From contig NC_089584.1 of the NCBI RefSeq assembly GCF_019320115.1, positions 100,612,320-100,676,319 on the forward strand: a DNA stretch of 64,000 nucleotides, given 5' to 3'. This document shows positions 11,040 to 22,707 of this stretch, piece by piece (positions within the stretch are counted from its first letter, which is position 1; each line of letters begins with the position of its first letter). Made by a program: the position numbers and the translations under genes. Origin of the DNA: Miscanthus floridulus. Its lineage: Eukaryota; Streptophyta; Magnoliopsida; Poales; Poaceae. The notes beneath the pieces were generated by a model, which did not search any database, was not told the origin of the DNA, and worked only from the letters and a program-made list of their open reading frames with translations.

Positions 11040-13012
11040 CATGTCCACCTTCGCTAAGATGGCATTGGTGGCTGGCTCGAACTCTCGACCAGATCGGCGA
11101 TGTCATCGTCCTTCGATCCCGGCAGAAAACCCTGCTCCGCCACTTGGACGTTCACCACTATGCCATTATGAATCTAGGCAGTAGTCAACATCATGGTAGC
11201 CCCCTGATGAATAGCTTTGGTCACCACAGCTTGAAGGCGGACTGGCAGAGCTCGAAGGCACTCCTCTGCGTTGACCGGATTGTCCATTATTTCCATGGGA
11301 AAGGCCACATCATAGGCGGCTTACGCGCATAGCTATAGGGTCTAGACCCACGTCCTCAGTTCCATAAGAAGGTTCATCATGTTATGGGGCTGCTCCATGA
11401 CCATCGCACAGTTGGCTCGCCCCTAGGAGGTCTCATTCTCAGAAACTTGAAGTGCGTCACGCGTGGCATCTAGCTCACCGCGTAGCATCTCGATGTTTAG
11501 CCTAGATGATGACAACAACGCTTGGACCTTGTGGTAATCCTTCAATAATTGATGGTAGTCTGCGTCATCTGAGTATTTGTGCTCTTCTAACGATTCACCC
11601 ACTTCAAAACTAGAGGGCTATGTGGGGACACATAGGCTCGGCGGCGACAGGATGACTCTCTGACAACACTGGAGGGAAGCCCCACGATCAGAGATGGCAC
11701 AGTCATGGAGAAAGCACTGCACAATGCAAGCCAAATTCAAGCTTATATAGGATAAGGGGGAGAGCGATCGGATTGAGAATGCAAATGACTTATATCGAAC
11801 TGACTGGCGCAACATGGCACGGAATCGTGGCTGGCTGTCCCCATCGGTGGATGCCTCACGAGGATGCTTTCTGCGCTTGACCATGGACAAAGAACTAGGC
11901 TCTAGGGCCAATGAGGCTCGGGACATTGTCACACCCACGTTCACCTATTGGGAAAGTAGGCACATTCCAAATACTAATTAAATTAAACAGCATGAACACA
12001 TACTGGCTAGTGTGAGCATTGCTTGCATATTCTACTTAAATGAAGATAAATAACATGAACAAAGATACAGTGATGATCCACCTTCGAAGGGGGAACTGGT
12101 GGTGGGTCAGAGACCACGCTGATGAGATGTTCGTCTGTCGGAGGAGGATTGCCGACATGGAAGGCATCTGAGGCCTCCCCATCACCATGATCCTGCGTGG
12201 ACACTCCAATAGCTGTCATCATCAGATCGTCTACCTCCTCTAAGTGGATGGGGATGCTCAACTTGATTGTAGGGTCCGTCACGCCCTGGAACTCCCACTG
12301 GGTGTGGCCCCTCATCTTCAAGGGGAGGACCCGATGGCTAAAGAAGGTATGGATCACCCTCAGCGCCATCAGTCATCGATCCTTCAGATCCTCAATCGCA
12401 TCCAACAATAAGCGTAAATGTTGCGGTTCCAAGAGGGTTGGCGGCGTCGACCACAATTCCAGCGTGTCTGGACACAGTCGGTCGTGAGAAAAAGTCAGCA
12501 GCGGTGGCCGCTCATTGTTGGGGATGTAGAGCCACCATGCTCCTAATCTAGGTCTATGACATAGTGGTGGTCACGGCTCAAGTAGCGCTTCTCCAATCTA
12601 GGATGAACTTGGATCGAGGCGCCCCCATCAGACAATGGCGGTGCCAAGAGGACGCTGATGGAACGACCCAAAAAAGAAACCACCATAGATCATAATGGAC
12701 ATGTATTTCCAGGAAGCCCTTGTATAGCATGATGAAGACCAAGAGGTGGAGGACCCCTCTAGGGTTAAGTCATGGAGGCGTAGCCCATAGTAGTTGAGCA
12801 ACCATCTCAGTAAGGGGTGCGTCGGCAGCCTGATCCCAAGAAGGTCAAAAGGGATGAAAGAGACAACCTCATTTTCCTTTAGCCTAGGCTCCACTTTGCT
12901 TCTCACCAGGACTCTCCACCCGAGCTCCTCGGCAGCCTCCAGGATCACCCCCCTCTCTCACAACTAGTCAAACTCAGCCCGATCGACAGATGACCTCGTC
13001 CACTCCGCCATG
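11040..13012 (-). pseudogene. Retrotransposon antisense-gene relic (putative gypsy-type transposon domain)
   Basis: On the minus strand an ATG near 13010 opens MAEWTRSSVDRAEFD. After two stops the frame continues VILEAAEELGWRVLVRSK, then VSFIPFDLLGIRLPTHPLLR and WLLNYYGLRLHDLT. This is the 'hydrophobic region plus YYGL' signature of the plant 'putative gypsy type transposon' domain carried antisense in Tat elements. Further on, RVIHTFFSHRVLPLKMRG (near 12350) and a coiled-coil-like LLKDYHKVQALLSSSRLNIE (near 11550) follow the usual order of that gene. Stops and shifts are frequent. No LTR of its own is recognisable around it. Confidence 0.6.
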
Positions 13013-13249
13013 GTCCTAGCAGGAGGCATCGGCCGTGCAGTAGGGTGGAAGGCAAAAGCTTTGGGATGGAAGCAGAAGCTCTGGAGAGAGAAGGCAGCAG
13101 GGATAACTTTCCCTCTCATGCCCTTGTTTGTGCTGCTATAGTTTGGGGGCCGTTGACCACCCCACAACCCAGACATTTGTGTTGGTGGGCGGTGGGGCTT
13201 TGCCCCATCCCGTAAATGTGACAGGACAGGAGGCGACATCCCCTGATGT

Positions 13250-13720
13250 AATAGGCTATTGACACCACCCATGCATGCGCGCCTATGTGGGAATGCAGGA
13301 GCACATCATCCGGGTAGTCAAGATTTCAGACGGCCAGACCTTGTGTGATCCTGTGAAGTATAGACAGTGCGGTCTAAACCAAGCAGTCATGATAGTCAAG
13401 GGGTAGACTGAGAACTTGCTTCAATTTTCTCTTGGTTTGTAGAGGCACGCTTCAGATTATAAAAACTTAATTCTAAATAAAATTATCTTTAATGCATGGT
13501 TCTTGCAAGTTCAACAAATCTTATCAAATACATGAAAATAAAACGAGTTGGGTTCAACACAGATCAAAGAAACTCATGACTACTACTACTACTAATACAA
13601 ATGTTATGACCGAGTGCACTCTGTTAGCAAGATTTTTACTCACAGCTCTGCACTGTATAGTGTCTGACAAGATCAAATGTGCCGCATCTAGACTTTCTTG
13701 CGATTGCAGTAAAATATAAA
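13250..13720. repeat. Dispersed repeat copy
   Basis: Contains 'aataggctattgacaccacc', 'gggaatgcaggagcaca', 'gtcaaggggtagactgag', 'aaaacgagttgggttcaaca' and 'agactttcttgcg', as in the spacer at 5263-6142 and at 10430-11010. No coding support. Confidence 0.6.
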
Positions 13721-13989
13721 CATCTATCTGGCTGATCCATTTCGGTGGATCCTTTCTCGACACATATTTGTCGGAAGGCATGCTCCTTAGAGATCGTGGA
13801 GATGTGGCCTCGCCTTACCTCCTGCTATCGCTCAGCATCTGCTGGAATTTGGTTCCATCGGTCGTGCGTGTCTCCTGCTATAAAAACAGAGGAAAAATAG
13901 GGAAGCCACTATAGTTGCCTTGTAACCTTGCGAACTCATCTTTCTTGCTCGCCGCCTCCTCCCTAGGACCTCATCTTCAAGCTTGAACC

Positions 13990-14470
13990 ATGTCAGCAGA
14001 GAAGCGTCCAAGGGAGGAGATGATGATGTGGGACCTAGACGTGACCAGGCAGGCTCTCCGCGTGGAGAACCGGGAGGCGGAGCGGCTGTTGTTGTGCCTC
14101 TCCGCTGTAGAGACAGCACTTGCCGCATCCGATAGGGAGACAGCCATGGTTGAAGCCACAACAGGTTAAGCGCAGGCGCAACTCACTGGTAAGGCATTGT
14201 CATTACTGTATCTTCTTGTTTTGTGTGGCACCGCACCTTATTAATTGGTATGATTTTCTTGTTCTTGCTCTTTCAGCCATCATGGAGTAGCTGCTGGTGG
14301 GGCCAAACTTCCTTGAGCGCGTCCATGCTCTACTAGCATGGATCTAGGAGGTAGTGACCCATGGCCTTCGCCACGGGGATGCGTCAGCCCTGGCCGCCGC
14401 CCACCTCCGCTCAGACATGGACTTGTGTGCGGTGGAGCCGGGGTTTCCGTTGGAGCTGCCGGTCCAAAGG
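13990..14470 (+). pseudogene. Second antisense-gene-like fragment (coiled coil, two exons)
   Basis: The first piece reads MSAEKRPREEMMMWDLDV, then ALRVENREAERLLLCLSAVE, a coiled coil ending at a GT donor near 14192. After an intron with acceptor near 14276, a second piece reads FLERVHALLAWI, HGLRHGDASALAAAHLRSDM and LCAVEPGFPLELPV. The Gly-Ala-Leu-Ala-Ala-Ala-His phrase is typical of C-terminal parts of grass transposon-derived proteins. In-frame TAGs (near 14167, 14288 and 14346) break it. Confidence 0.45.
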
Positions 14471-14545
14471 GCTTCATAGGATTATTTCCTATAGGATTTG
14501 GATCCTTCAAAATTCCTGTTTTTCCTCCATTCCAAAGAAGCCATA
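14461..14545. mobile_element. Short MITE-like fragment
   Basis: 'ccaaagggcttcataggatt' at the left and 'ccattccaaagaagcc' at the right resemble the Tourist-type ends seen at 16104-16449. No target duplication is clear; probably an internally deleted or truncated copy. Confidence 0.4.
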
Positions 14546-16103
14546 AGCTTTTGAGTTTCTTTTGTCCATTTCTTGGGATTCCATTTTGTTGTGCTAGTGG
14601 GGCCCGAACAAATGGGGGAGATCTACCCACGTGAAAATTTGCTTTTCGACGAAAATTTCGCACCACGCCGAGCAGTGCCGCCAACACGCTTCAAAAATTA
14701 GATTTCTCTCTTTTGCCCTCTGTGCGGAAATTAGGTTTACCATACCATCGAATTCAGACAAGGTCATTTGTGGTACTGTGATGGCCACATAAAAGCGCAA
14801 GGAGTCGCTGTCTCCGCCTTCGCCTCCATCTCCATTCTCCAGCCACCACTGTCTCTCCTCCCACTCCAAATCCTAGCCCTATGGTCTTCCTCTTCACTCT
14901 CCAGTCACCCTCTCTGCCACCTCCCTCCAGACCCTAGGCACCAACAGCATAGTAGCTCGACTCATCAATCTCCAATCTCCAGCCGCACCCTCTCTCATAA
15001 CTTTCTAAACCCTAGCCGGAGCCAGATCCCCTTCGATTCATCGACAACAGGTTAGCTGACGGTGGAAGGACCGCCTCAATGACGGTATAGGCCAGATCCG
15101 GATCCCCTACTTTGGCACCTATCATGACCAGTCATATCTGAACCCTAGCCAGAGCCAGATCTGGTACCCCTTCGTCAACATCGGTTGCACCAGTTCCGTG
15201 ACCACGATGACAAGATGGCTATGCCAACGATGAAGCGTAGCTAGGGTAAGCGGAGGAAGAGGTACCCAAATTCCTTTTATGATGTGTGATGTATTGTAGT
15301 GGTTCAACCTGGGATATGTAGATAGCAATGAGGTTGCATATTTCCTATAGTTGAGTATAGTTGACATGTGCTTTATTGGATTAATGACTTTCGTATAAGC
15401 TGTATTTACTAGTTAGGCGCTTCTTTGCATACTCTTGGTCTCTGTTATGTTGACATTCGCTAGAAGCTTTAGTTAATAAATACCTTTGTAATCTAGATGA
15501 ATAGCCACTAACTACTTTTGAATGAGAGTGGGAGGCACAAGTCACAAAGAATGATAGGAAGATGGAAGAACCAGGGGTGGTTGTTGAGGGATTTGGTGAT
15601 ATAGATGAAACATATTCAGATTTACAAGATGAACCAATGGCCCTTGCAGTTGAGGTGCTTATTCTACCTTATATTGAGTTCAAGCGTGAGGGGCCAGGGG
15701 GTGGAGGGGGGGCAGATAACAATGCAATGCTTTGCTGTCTGGATAGTAATGCAATTTGTACATGCTTCCTACTTAAATTTGTTTCTCTAATTTCAGCGTC
15801 TGGTTCAAAGAAGCCATAGAGGAGGCTCCACCAGCAGGACAAAAGGCAGCGCTGATATCAGTCCTAGAGGAAGGCAGTCCAAGAGAGTGAAGTCAACATG
15901 ACCTGGAGAGTTGACAAATGGATATGGGAAGAACAAGCAAAACCTTGCAAAGTGAAGTGCCACCAGGCTATAGGATCTCGCTCCTATGTTGTACAGCTAC
16001 AATCATTTGTAAGTGATGGTTGTGTTTTATTGTTACTCTAGCCTTTGTATAAATAGAAACTCATGTGCACTGTTAATAGAAGCAATAGTGGCTAGGAGCC
16101 TAA

Positions 16104-16449
16104 GGCCCCCTTTGGAATGCAGGATCAGAAAAACATAGGAACAAGGAAAAATACAGGAATATGATTGGAATGCATGTGAAAAACAGAGGAATGAAAAATA
16201 GAGGAATTTTTGTTAGAAGGGGTGTTTGGTTTTGTACTAGGAAAAACATAGGAAACCAATACAATGAGGTTTCACTGGATGTTTTTTTCCTTGTTTTTCC
16301 TATGAAAGTTGAAGGATAGGAAACTTTTCCTATGGTTTTCCTTCCCCCATTTCTTCCTGTGAACCCAAGGCCTCTACTGGTGCTGATTCCATAGGATTAC
16401 TTGATTCCTATATTTTTTCTTTGAAAATCCTATGAACCAAAGGGGTCCC
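16104..16449. mobile_element. Tourist-type (PIF/Harbinger) MITE, 346 bp
   Basis: The ends GGCCCCCTTTGG and CCAAAGGGGTCCC are imperfect inverted repeats, flanked by the trinucleotide TAA at 16101-16103 and 16450-16452, the PIF/Harbinger target preference. The interior repeats 'aaaaacataggaa' on both strands. No coding capacity. Confidence 0.85.
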
Positions 16450-16590
16450 TAAATTTGGCACCATCATTTAATTTTAAAGTTGCAATACCTGTGCATTGTG
16501 CTTATGTAATCCATATCTGTAACCTATTGTTTACTGCTTGAATTTTGTAGTATGTAATCCATATTAGTACCTGTGCGTTGTGCTTATGTA

Positions 16591-16800
16591 GAGGGTGTTT
16601 GGTTGAGGGCCACCGGCCGCCATGCCACAAATTGTGGCTCACCACGGGAACCGAAGCAACTGTTTGGTTGCTGACTTAAATGAGGCTACCACAACTTTAC
16701 CCAGTAGAGAATGAGCCATAAGAGTGTGGCGGATGAAAACCCCGCCACCGCCACAACTCGCCACAGCGTGGCTATGTGTGGCCAAGATCCAAACAGCCCC
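16591..16800. mobile_element. Second MITE, about 210 bp
   Basis: The left end GAGGGTGTTTGG and the right end CCAAACAGCCCC are imperfect inverted repeats. A TA-containing flank is present on both sides (gta, taa). The interior is rich in 'gccac' and 'gtggc' inverted motifs. No coding capacity; probably Tourist-like. Confidence 0.6.
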
Positions 16801-17529
16801 TAATCCATATCAATATAAAACATGCGTTACTTGTTATGAACTAATCTCTTAGGTTTTCAATTAAAGTCATCTTCCACTATCTATAACCTAATGTTTACTC
16901 CTTAAATTTTATAGGAAGCTATGGAAACTATGCGAGCAGAACCTATTGTTGATGGGCCTGAACCAATGACAAGTGCTGATGTTGTTCCCATGGTCCTTTG
17001 CCTCTCCCATGGCCATGTCCACTCCCAAGTCAGCGGCAACACCCTTTTTTTTAAGAATGCTGGTATCCCGACAAGCTCCGCTAGAACAGAGACATCGGTG
17101 GAGAGAATGCTTCAGGAATAGCTTGTTGCTGAACAGAAAAGTTCTGCTAACCTCATCGAACAAGTGGATAAACTGAAGAGGAAGATAGAAAAGATCGAAA
17201 GGGGGTTTGAGTAGTTCAAGATACAACAATAGGAGGAGTACAATAAGCTAGGATATCATGTGCTTCAGCTCTTCTTCTGGTAACTCTCAGTCGTCAACTC
17301 TGTTGGCTTGATGCAGTGAACATGTATGGTTTGATGTGTGTACTCGTATGCTGGTTTGATGTGGTGAAACTATTAGCGGGTTGCTGCCGATGTGTAAATA
17401 GTAATTTGTTGTATTTGATTGTCGTATTTGATTGTTATACTGAATAATTATGTAGACATTGTCGAATAATTATGTAGTCAATTTGTGCGGCATTGACAAT
17501 CTTTAATTACTTTTATGATTAATTAATTG

Positions 17530-17940
17530 TTGGGCACATGGTAGAACCTAGGCAGGCCACGTGATAAAAAAAATGCAACACGTGGACGAACCCGTGCATG
17601 ACACGTGAAATAGCCATGGCACGACACGTGGGCTAATAAAAATTTGACATGTGGAAGGAAGCGGTCAATCCACGTGGCCGAATAAAAAAACGATTGGACG
17701 GACAGTACCGTGACACGTGGTCGAAGAAGAAATGGCCACGTGGACCAATAAATATACGACACATGGTCCAATAAAGAAATGACACATGACCCAACCGCAA
17801 CATGACACGTGTGCCAATAAAAAACAGACATGTAGAACAACAGGGGCCTGACACGTGGTCCAATAAGGACCTGAAACGTGCAAGAACCAGAGATGACCAC
17901 GTTGTCCAATAACAAGGTGACACGTATCCGAACCATCTCC
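17530..17940. repeat. Degenerate 23-bp tandem array with ACACGTGG core
   Basis: About 16-17 units of the form gacacgtggtccaataa plus about 6 bases. Clear copies start near 17624, 17712, 17758, 17804 and 17851. The core contains the G-box CACGTG. The position just inside a CACTA-like terminus fits a subterminal transposase-binding array. Open frames on the minus strand here are a product of the repeat. Confidence 0.75.
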
Positions 17941-18414
17941 AATGCAATCGGCTATAGCAGGTATACGTGGAAAGTATCTTCAACGGAAGCAACCACTAGC
18001 GTGGCTGCCCTCTTGCCACGCATGCCAAAGTAGTTCTATGACGATCATTTTTTGTCATAGATCTATCCAATTCTATGATGATTTTCTAGAATCGTCATAG
18101 AATTGTAAGAATGACGTGACTTCTATGGCGAACCGTTTTTCGTCATAAATTCATCATAAACCTGAAATTACGATGAATTTGGCTCCTTCAGTGATGAAAA
18201 CTCATCGTCATAGAAATAAATATTCCTAGTAGTATATATTATAACATGGTTCTAGAAAAAATACAACTATGAAATAAGTAATAAGCAAAACAAAATGGAA
18301 GTGTACATGCTTTTTTGTCCCTCTACCAGATTAACCCTCACACCATCTATATGGTGTATTACTTTGTCGGGTCGCTAACTATATTCTTTTGAAATTTCAC
18401 TTTGACATTACAGG

Positions 18415-19307
18415 CTGTCACACTGGCAGTTGTGTCATTTGGAGTCGCTGTAGCGACTGTTACCGATTTGGAGTTCAACTTTTTCGGTGCTTGTGTCGCA
18501 TTAGCATGGATTGTTCCTAGTGCCGTGAACAAAATCCTTTGGTCAAGTTTGCAACGGAGTGGAAACTGGACCGCCCGTGCGTATGTTCTGTTTTTTTCTT
18601 TCTTTGATTCAGGTTATTCATAACTTTATTCCCTTAATAAACTCAGATTATCCATTATTAAACCAGGCTGATGTGGAAGACTACTCTAGTTACGATATTT
18701 TTCTTATTGAAATTGATGCCTTTGCTGGATCCCCTGGCTTGTTGTTGTTCAATTGGAACTTCAGAAACAGCTGCACTATTATCATTTTTGCATTGTTCGG
18801 TTTCCTTCTTCAGTGGTCTGGTGCTTTGGCACTTGGGTGAGATACATCATTGCTTATTTCATTCAAATTGCCATTTCCCTATCAAGTTTTGACAAGTCAT
18901 TAACTGACGAAATAGAATTGCTGATGCACAACATATAAGCCGGTAAATAATATGCGTGGCTTCTCGTTTGCTCTGTACTACGTACCAGTTTTGTGTATTG
19001 CTGACGAACAACATTTCTGTATTGCTTCAGTGCAACGTCAGCTTTGTCTCATGTTGTGCTGGGCGAATTCAAAACCATCGTGATCATGCTCTCCGGCTAC
19101 CTGATCTTCGGCTCCGACCCTGGGATCACCAGCGTCGGAGCCGTGGTCGCACTCGGCGGCATGTCCTTCTACACCTACCTGGGTCTGAAGAAAGACTCGG
19201 CGACCAGCGGCAAGAAAGCGCCGTCGAGACAGAACTCCTTCATGGGGAGACCTAAGGTCGCTGCAGACAGTGATGACGCGGATTTAGAGCAAGAGGATAC
19301 TGTGTAG
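18415..19307 (+). pseudogene. UDP-xylose-transporter-like gene, 3' half
   Basis: Three exons of a drug/metabolite-transporter-type nucleotide-sugar carrier of the Golgi. Exon 18415-18583 gives AVTLAVVSFGVAVATVTDLE and FNFFGACVALAWIVPSAVNK. Exon 18668-18838 gives MWKTTLVTIFFLL and, after a one-base deletion near 18733, PGLLLFNWNFRNS and FGFLLQWSGALALG. Exon 19032-19307 gives ATSALSHVVLGEFKTIVIML and GITSVGAVVALGGMSFYTYL, ending in an acidic tail and TAG at 19305-19307. The membrane segments are those of the second half of a ten-helix carrier. The order and sequence resemble the plant UXT group (UDP-xylose transporters of the Golgi), which I recall by similarity only. The 5' half is missing at the CACTA-like border, and the deletion breaks the frame, so it is a pseudogene or a sequencing error in a fragment. 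Confidence 0.75.
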
Positions 19308-19626
19308 GTTGCCAGGTTGGGGAAGCTGTCATCTTTTTTTTTTCGGAATCGGGGAAGCTGTCGTCTAGCCGTCTAGGTCATTTAACGCAAAGATCGACCT
19401 AAGCTCAGTTAATTTCGGTTTGTTGTAATCTGCCGGTGACCGAATCCATTTTGTACATAGAAGAAGCCAAACCTTTAAGCCTTATTGATTGTCTGATGTG
19501 TTAGTGTCAAGTAGGCTCCCAATTTGTAGCCTGTGAGATTCGAGTGGCGATGTACCCAAGAACACCCAAGTCATTGTTCCTTGACGTCAAGCATCAGTTA
19601 CAATCAAAATCATGCAGCTCTAGAAC
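19308..19626 (+). other. 3' UTR-like region of the transporter gene
   Basis: After the stop at 19307 comes an AT-rich stretch containing an oligo-T run (19333-19341) and 'gattgtctgatgtgttagtg'. No further gene is seen up to the MITE at 19627. Confidence 0.5.
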
Positions 19627-20134
19627 CAGGCCTGAGCATTTGGTATTACCGAACCGACTTCGGTTCCCACATAAATTCGGTTCCTCGGAAAATAGATATA
19701 GCTACTGATCGATTCCTTCCAAAAATCGGTACCGAGAAAATTTGATTTCGGTATTTTGGTTCGGTTTCGGTATTTACCGAACAGTACGGAACTGATCACA
19801 GTGACATGTAATAGCAGGTTCAAAAGCTAATTTTGACATGATTTCATAGAGAATAATAGTGCAAAATACATATACATATAAAGTTCCATAAGACTATAAG
19901 ACTGAGTACCACAAATATATAATATAATAGTCTATAATAGTACAATCAATAATATAACAGCACTTAAACTCAGCACACATTTTAGGTAAATTCGGTTCCC
20001 CGAGGTAAATAAATTCGGTTCTTGGGAATTAGGATCCGAATAGGGTACTGAAAAATTTGGTTTCGGTATTTTTAGTTCGGTTCTCGGTATATTCGGTTTG
20101 GTACTTGGTTCTCGATATTTTATGCCCAGAGCTG
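19627..20134. mobile_element. hAT-type MITE, 508 bp
   Basis: The ends CAGGCCTGAGCAT and ATGCCCAGAGCTG are imperfect inverted repeats, and the 8-bp direct repeat TCTAGAAC flanks both sides (19619-19626 and 20135-20142), the hAT signature. Both halves are filled with 'ttcggt' and 'accgaa' motifs. No coding capacity. It lies between the transporter and NOP2 relics. Confidence 0.9.
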
Positions 20135-20142
20135 TCTAGAAC

Positions 20143-20427
20143 AGGTCCTCATAAGTCATAACGGCTAATTGAATGGCAGAGCTCATCATGAGTTCATGTA
20201 GCCCATGCCAGATTAATCGCAATATAAAAGACAAATTCATAAGTTTTTGGGCTTGTACAGTAATATATGAGCACTCCAGCAAAACTTTTTGATAGTTTAA
20301 ATCTGAGCTAAAGATGGGGCCAGTGACTCAAGCGGACTCAGCAAAAATGGCTCAGATTATTCAACAATTGCGTAATAACTAAATAAATAAAAGAAAAAGA
20401 AGAAAAAATAAGTCATAACGACCTAGA
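20143..20427. other. No gene seen
   Basis: AT-rich sequence upstream of the NOP2-like promoter with an A-rich stretch near 20385-20410. Nothing coding. Confidence 0.5.
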
Positions 20428-20600
20428 GGCCCATAAGCTCAGCGCCCAGGCCCAACTGATTTGCGTGTCACCCTATAAAGCTCCTATTTCTATTGGCCTG
20501 GCCCAGCTGAAGCAACACTTCAAGGTCGCTTCTCGACAAGGCCCAGAGTTAAAACATCCGTGGTTTTCTCATCCCCTCTCATAGCTAGGGTTTTAGGGTT
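20428..20600 (+). promoter_or_regulatory. Ribosome-biogenesis-type promoter: four site II elements and a telo box
   Basis: GGCCCA (complement of the site II core TGGGCC) occurs at 20428, 20449, 20500 and 20540. A telo-box, TAGGGTTTT, lies at 20586-20594 and is followed by a second TAGGGTT at 20594. Site II plus telo-box is the known promoter pairing of plant ribosomal-protein and ribosome-assembly genes. It fits the NOP2-like frame that starts 57 bp downstream at 20657. Confidence 0.75.
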
Positions 20601-21288
20601 CTCTTCTCCGCTCCCTCGCCCTCATTCGACACTCAACGCAGCTAAAGACGATCTCCATGGCGAAGAAAGGGGCGAAGGGAAAGCAGCAGCAGCCGCCGCC
20701 GGCTCCCACGGCGAAGAAGGGGGAGCAAGGCTGTGCCCCAACCAAAGGTGGCGAAGAGAGCGCCCAAGAAGCAGAAGCTTCTCGAGTCCTCCGACTACGG
20801 AGTTACAACAACAGCTCGAGGAGGAGGACTCCGACCTCGACGTCCCCTCTGACTCCGCCGCCGAGGAGCTCTCTGGGACGGACGCAGAGGCTGACGAGCT
20901 CTCGGGCTCGGGCGCCGATGCCAACGGAGGCTCGAGCAGCGGCGATGACATGGAGGAGCCGAGGATGATGTAGAGGAAGGTGATGAAAGCGATGATGACC
21001 CTCTTGCGGACGACTTCCTCGCTAGTAGCGACGATGGAAGCGGTAATTAGCTCTGATCACTAGGCTACTAGATATCTATTGACTTGAATTGGCTCAATGG
21101 CTCCAGCAGTTTCAGTTTTCCCCAAGCCATTATTTCGTACTAGATAGAATTCATTCATGTGAGCTGGCATCTATATATGATTTTGTTTTTTCAAGTGTAT
21201 CTGGTACTGGAATTTGCACCTTGCTTATCTCTAATGATTGCAATGTGCTGGGTTTGCAAAGGGTGATGACTCTGGACCAAAGTTTTAA

Positions 21289-21322
21289 ATCTTCGGCTAT
21301 AGCTGCAGCTATAGCCGAAGAT
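21289..21322. repeat. Perfect 34-bp palindrome beside the hAT left end
   Basis: The half-site ATCTTCGGCTATAGCTG is followed directly by its exact complement, so the 34 bp are self-complementary without a loop. It overlaps the last two bases of the left terminal inverted repeat. It is built from the GCTATAGC motif repeated elsewhere in the subterminal regions (for example near 23967-23990) and is a candidate transposase-binding site or cruciform. Confidence 0.9.
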
Positions 21323-22500
21323 AGCTACTGGGATGGAAGCAGCTAAGCGATGCAGCTTTTTGCGCTAAGAAAAGTGGGGCGCTAATAGCGTCGTTTAGCC
21401 GGCAATAGCCGCTAAACTGGACTTAATTTAGCGCCGCTAAACTGTGAAACGAGGCTGGCTAAAATTTTGGCAGCCCACAAAACTGACGCAGCACGGCCCA
21501 GCTTGAGTCCCAGCCCACGAGCACACAGTCTCTCTCGGTCACTCACTCACCCACGAGCCCAGCTTGAGTAACCCTAACACTCGGTCACTCACTCATTCCA
21601 CTTCCACCCACGAGCGTCGGTCTCTCTCGGTCTCAGAAAAAAAAGAGCACACGGCGGCGACGGCTTCTCTTCCGACGGCGGCGGGCCGGAGACGGCCGTG
21701 CGGCCTGGCTGCTCTCCCAAGCAGCGGCTTCTGCCTGCGCTTCTCCTCCTTCATAAGACTACGGTGGCAGCGCGGTCCCTGGACAAGTGGCGGCGGCGGC
21801 GGCCAATAGGAACGGCTGCGGTGGTGGCTCCAACACGAGCAGCGGCCACAGTGTGCAGCGCGAGCGTCGGCGTAGGCAGCACGAGCAGCACACTCCCGTT
21901 CTTTGTCTTCCCCAACTCGGTTCTTCATCTTCCCCATCCCGGCATCGGCATTGAGCAGATCAACAGAGGTTGGCGGCTGTGCCCTTTGGCGGCGGCTCAT
22001 GGAGGTGACCGGCGCCGGTGGCTGCTTCGAGCGGGCGGCGGCGGCGGCGGCGCCGGAGGCAGCTGAGCAGCGGCGCGAGTCTGACGAGGAGGTCCGTCAG
22101 CGTTGGGTGCTCCTCGTCTCCGAAGCACTGAAGTAGCAGTAGAGCACCAACGGCGACGGCATGGCACAATAATCTGGTCAGTGGTCACAACCTCCTCTCT
22201 TTTTTTGCTTGTATGTCGCAGATCTCACTATATGTAAACAAGCTGTCAATATTTGTTACCTCTAATTTCATATACTTGCCTCCCGTGCTTGTTTGGCCTA
22301 GGTGGTAAATGATAATAACTGCTATATTAGCTTGCATTATTTTGATTGGGGCATATACAGATAAATTCTTTGTTCATATTTTTGCTTGTTGAAAGATCCG
22401 TGCTTGTTGAACCAGTTCTAAACAGTGGCTTACTTTGTCTTTGCAATAGGACCTTGTCTTATTTAGGTTTTAATGTGGCTTAGTTTGCTCTTTGTATAGG

Positions 22501-22707
22501 TAATCCGTCCAGTGCTGCCTCTGTCTCAGTAGAAGCTGGACCAAAACAACCTGGTATCAACTCAGATGACCCTGCATGGGCTCACTGTTTCTGCCCAGAC
22601 ATAACCAAGAAACATCACCTACGGTGCAAGTATTGTAACAAGCTCTGCAGTGGTGGAATTACAAGAAGTAAGTACCATCTTGCAGAAATTAAAGGTTTCA
22701 ATACTAC
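22501..22707 (+). pseudogene. hAT transposase N-terminal BED zinc finger exon
   Basis: After an AG acceptor near 22500 the frame reads SVSVEAGPKQPGINSDDPAW, then HHLRCKYCNKLCSGGITRSK and YHLAEIKG, ending in TGA near 22711. Cys-x2-Cys (CKYC) and the later His in KYHLAEI fit the BED-type finger of plant hAT transposases, which binds the element's ends. Downstream, the catalytic core (RNase H-like DDE domain) is missing; 22715-22940 holds only unrelated C-rich sequence. Confidence 0.75.

Larger units (their letters stand above)
15562..17283 (+). pseudogene. CACTA-associated protein relic (Ptta/En/Spm-like C-terminal coiled coil)
   Basis: Pieces in order: MEEPGVVVEGFGDIDETYSD (15562), a segment at about 15840-15960 (ADISPRGRQSKRVKS, LTNGYGKNKQN) and, after a long intron-like stretch, EAMETMRAEPIVDGPEP (16915), LFFKNAGIPTSSARTETSVE and a coiled coil (LVAEQKSSANLIEQVDKLKR, KIEKIERGFE). 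The Ser-Arg-Ser-Tyr plus coiled-coil ending fits the C terminus of plant En/Spm-associated proteins, which bind subterminal repeats. Stops at 17119 (TAG) and 17212 (TAG) and frame changes break it. The MITEs at 16104 and 16591 are inside the intron. The family call is tentative. Confidence 0.4.
14650..18234 (+). mobile_element. CACTA-like (En/Spm) transposon remnant
   Basis: The right end reads TTCCTAGTAGTA, matching the complement of a CACTACTAGGAA terminus with one G-to-A change. It is preceded by about 220 bp rich in inverted 'tatgacga' subterminal motifs, a style common in plant CACTA ends. Upstream come a 23-bp subterminal array (17530-17940) and coding relics of a plant Ptta/En/Spm-type protein. 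I could not find a left terminus, so the left border is approximate. Two MITEs sit in the intron-like stretch. The element truncates the transporter gene that starts at 18415. Confidence 0.5.

Noticed and set aside
17523..17992. Minus-strand frames of 119-139 codons
   Set aside because: They follow the 23-bp array and carry no domain; a by-product of the repeat.
21564..22170. GC-rich frames of 120-135 codons inside the hAT element
   Set aside because: Overlapping on both strands with low complexity (Ala, Arg, Ser); more likely a 5' UTR or first exon region of the hAT transposase. No domain seen.
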